Source of the DNA: Hybos culiciformis
Taxonomy: Eukaryota; Arthropoda; Insecta; Diptera; Hybotidae
Reading direction: 5' to 3'
NCBI GenBank assembly: GCA_964007475.1
Contig: OZ023274.1
Coordinates: 33,552,861 to 33,616,860, forward strand
DNA length: 64,000 bases
Part shown: piece after piece, positions 62,201 to 64,000 of the stretch
Layout of the letters: every line of letters begins with the position of its first letter
Position numbering within the stretch: position 1 is the stretch's first letter
Made by a program: the position numbers and the translations under genes
Notes under the pieces: model-generated
Database searches by the model: none
Told to the model about the DNA's origin: nothing
Seen by the model: only the letters and a program-made list of their open reading frames with translations

Positions 62201-64000
62201 ATGTTTTTTTTTTGTTTTGATAATAATATGTACAGACTATGATTTTAAAATAGTTACTTTCTGTTTAGTTTCAAATAATTTTTTTTTTCTTTTCATTTTA
62301 CATTTATTTCGAGTTCAGAGAGACAATGTGGCTTTCATAATTTTATGTTAGCTAATATGTAAATATGGGTTAAGTATATTATGAATGCATAAAAATAATA
62401 AATAAACACAAACATTATATGTACTATGATGATAAGTAATTTTTTTTTCTATAATTTAGATTTAGACTTAACAAAAAGAAAAGGTAAAAAAAAATCAAGA
62501 AAATGTTTTCTCTGCCTTGAAAATTTGTAGAAAACTTTATAGTACAAGTTTGAAATATTTGAGAAATTCATTGAAAAAAAGAAATGAGCTAAAATGAACA
62601 TAATAATATAAAGGGGATAATTTTTAAGATTGTCAAAGTCATGAAAATTGATGTCAAATCACAAAAAAAAAAACAACATTTTAACATAAATAATTGTTTA
62701 CATTTTCGTTCATAAATTAATTATAAATTATTAATATTAAATTCGTAAAGTAATCAAATTTGTACAATATGTTTTCTCAACACACATACAAACTTCTCAA
62801 GGATATAATATTCGCAACAGTATGAAATGATGATTTGATATAACAATTTTTTCCAGCTTTATAAGTCATTAATATTTCATTCTAGACTTTTTTTTTTTTG
62901 AACATTACGACTTTAAGAGTTTTAACTTAACATATGATGTATATTACACACAATTCAAAATTATTATTACATATTTTCTTAATTGACACGAGAAAATATT
63001 TCATTTTAAAAACATATTTTTTCCTTATTGTATATGAATGTTGCGTGGTGATATTATGGGAATTTTTTTTTCTTTTATTTTTAATGTGTACTATACACCT
63101 TTACAAGTAAAACACATAATTGTGGTTTTTCTTTATAAACACAGTAAGAGCGCTTAATTTTTTTTTTATATACCTGTGGATATTTATATCATCCTTATAT
63201 TATATTTCAAAGAAAAAAAGAAAACACCAACAATAAAAAAAAAAAAAAATCGGCTAAATTTCCTTGTTTTTTTTATTTATATAATTTTAATGTTAAGTTT
63301 AAAAATGTTATGAGAAGTTCTTTATTTCAAAAAGGATTAAATGTCTTTGAAGGAAATTATATGCGTACCAAAAATATATGTACATGCATAAAGAACGTGC
63401 CATAAAGGCTTTTATTGGCTTTTATTTTTACTTGTCAAAAACTCTTTTTTTTTTTGATGATTAAATGTCGTGAAAATGCAAAAAAAAATAAACATGAATG
63501 CTATTTTTACAGATGCTAAGTTGATAACAAGCTCTGAAAAAAATTTGAATAAATATTTTTCTTTTTATAGGTTTTTTATTTATTTTTTTTTTACAAAATT
63601 AAAAATAAAAAGAAAAATTAGGAAAAATATGTACATAAAGTATAAAAAAAAAAATTTTAAATGAAATTATACGCATAGTTGCATTTGATCATGTTAAAAA
63701 ATTTTTTACATCTAAAAAAAAAATGTAAGAAAAATTATGACGTAAAGAACCATTTTCTTTTAGGAAGAATTTGAATGCCAACATATTGACTGAAAATGAA
63801 TTATAAGAAGAAATCAAGATTAACGAACCAATTAAAACTAGTACAATTTATAACTCGCAGTAATGTCCTAATATTATACCATTATTAATATTTCCACATT
63901 TCCTCTGCTTGCCACTACATGTGTTAATTCAAAAGTTTTTACAATAAAAGTGATTACGATAATTATTTAGTGCACTCTCGCTATGTGTGTAATTTTTACT
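53280..64000. other. AT-rich stretch upstream of the Phactr start
   Basis: About 10.7 kb without a recognisable exon, RNA gene or transposon boundary. It presumably holds the 5' UTR, promoter and any upstream non-coding exons of the Phactr gene. Homopolymers occur throughout (for example T runs near 58606-58621 and 59161-59175). Open frames at 53570-53782, 54756-54971, 61117-61362 and 63470-63664 are A/T-codon dominated and not credible. Confidence 0.55.

Noticed and set aside
1..64000. CRISPR array, bacterial operon or rRNA/tRNA genes
   Set aside because: Repeats lack regular unique spacers, introns and transposons are eukaryotic, and no tRNA cloverleaf or rRNA core sequence was recognised apart from SINE heads.

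Overview
The window is very AT-rich eukaryotic DNA with long homopolymer tracts, large introns and many small transposon relics. Canonical GT..AG introns, a Phactr-family gene, a jockey-type LINE, hAT- and Mutator-like elements and tRNA-derived SINEs point to an insect, most likely a fly. That placement is inference; no taxonomic marker is present. Nearly all short open frames here are chance frames in AT-rich sequence and are not annotated.

Two genes are well supported. On the minus strand, four phase-compatible exons (53279-53267, 50344-50177, 43571-43473, 37832-37428) form the 5' half of a phosphatase-and-actin-regulator (Phactr) gene. They encode a short start, a basic FKPWKW/KKK segment, one RPEL actin-binding repeat and a long Gln/Asn-rich linker. 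The 3' half is not recognisable and probably lies beyond the left edge. Nested on the plus strand in the intron between the last two exons is a two-exon gene (38834-40219) for a 439-residue Cys/Pro-rich protein I do not recognise. Two further minus-strand candidate exons near the left edge (2161-2140 and 1890-1852) share the same splice phase but belong to an unknown gene or isoform.

The rest is introns, intergenic sequence and repeats. From left to right: a near-identical 1.33-kb tandem duplication (3731-6385); a decayed LINE 3' end (9216-9800); a SINE (13091-13195); small inverted-repeat elements and a templated insertion (15254-15738); a 439-bp hAT-like MITE with a perfect 8-bp target-site duplication (17731-18169); a 980-bp Mutator-like element with a 9-bp duplication, a 76-bp perfect palindrome and transposase remnants (18718-19697); a foldback repeat (22360-22640); a hAT-like GGAGTC-rich element split by a 5'-truncated jockey-type LINE (24186-26503); an inverted-repeat element (35872-36601); a SINE (40400-40550); and a nested repeat complex (45728-49679). 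In that complex a tandem array of about 0.4-kb units has been interrupted by a 1.36-kb TIR element whose empty site survives in the neighbouring units.

The layout is a large, repeat-filled host gene on the minus strand, with an independent compact gene inside one of its introns. Intronic position and opposite strand suggest the nested gene has its own promoter and expression pattern.
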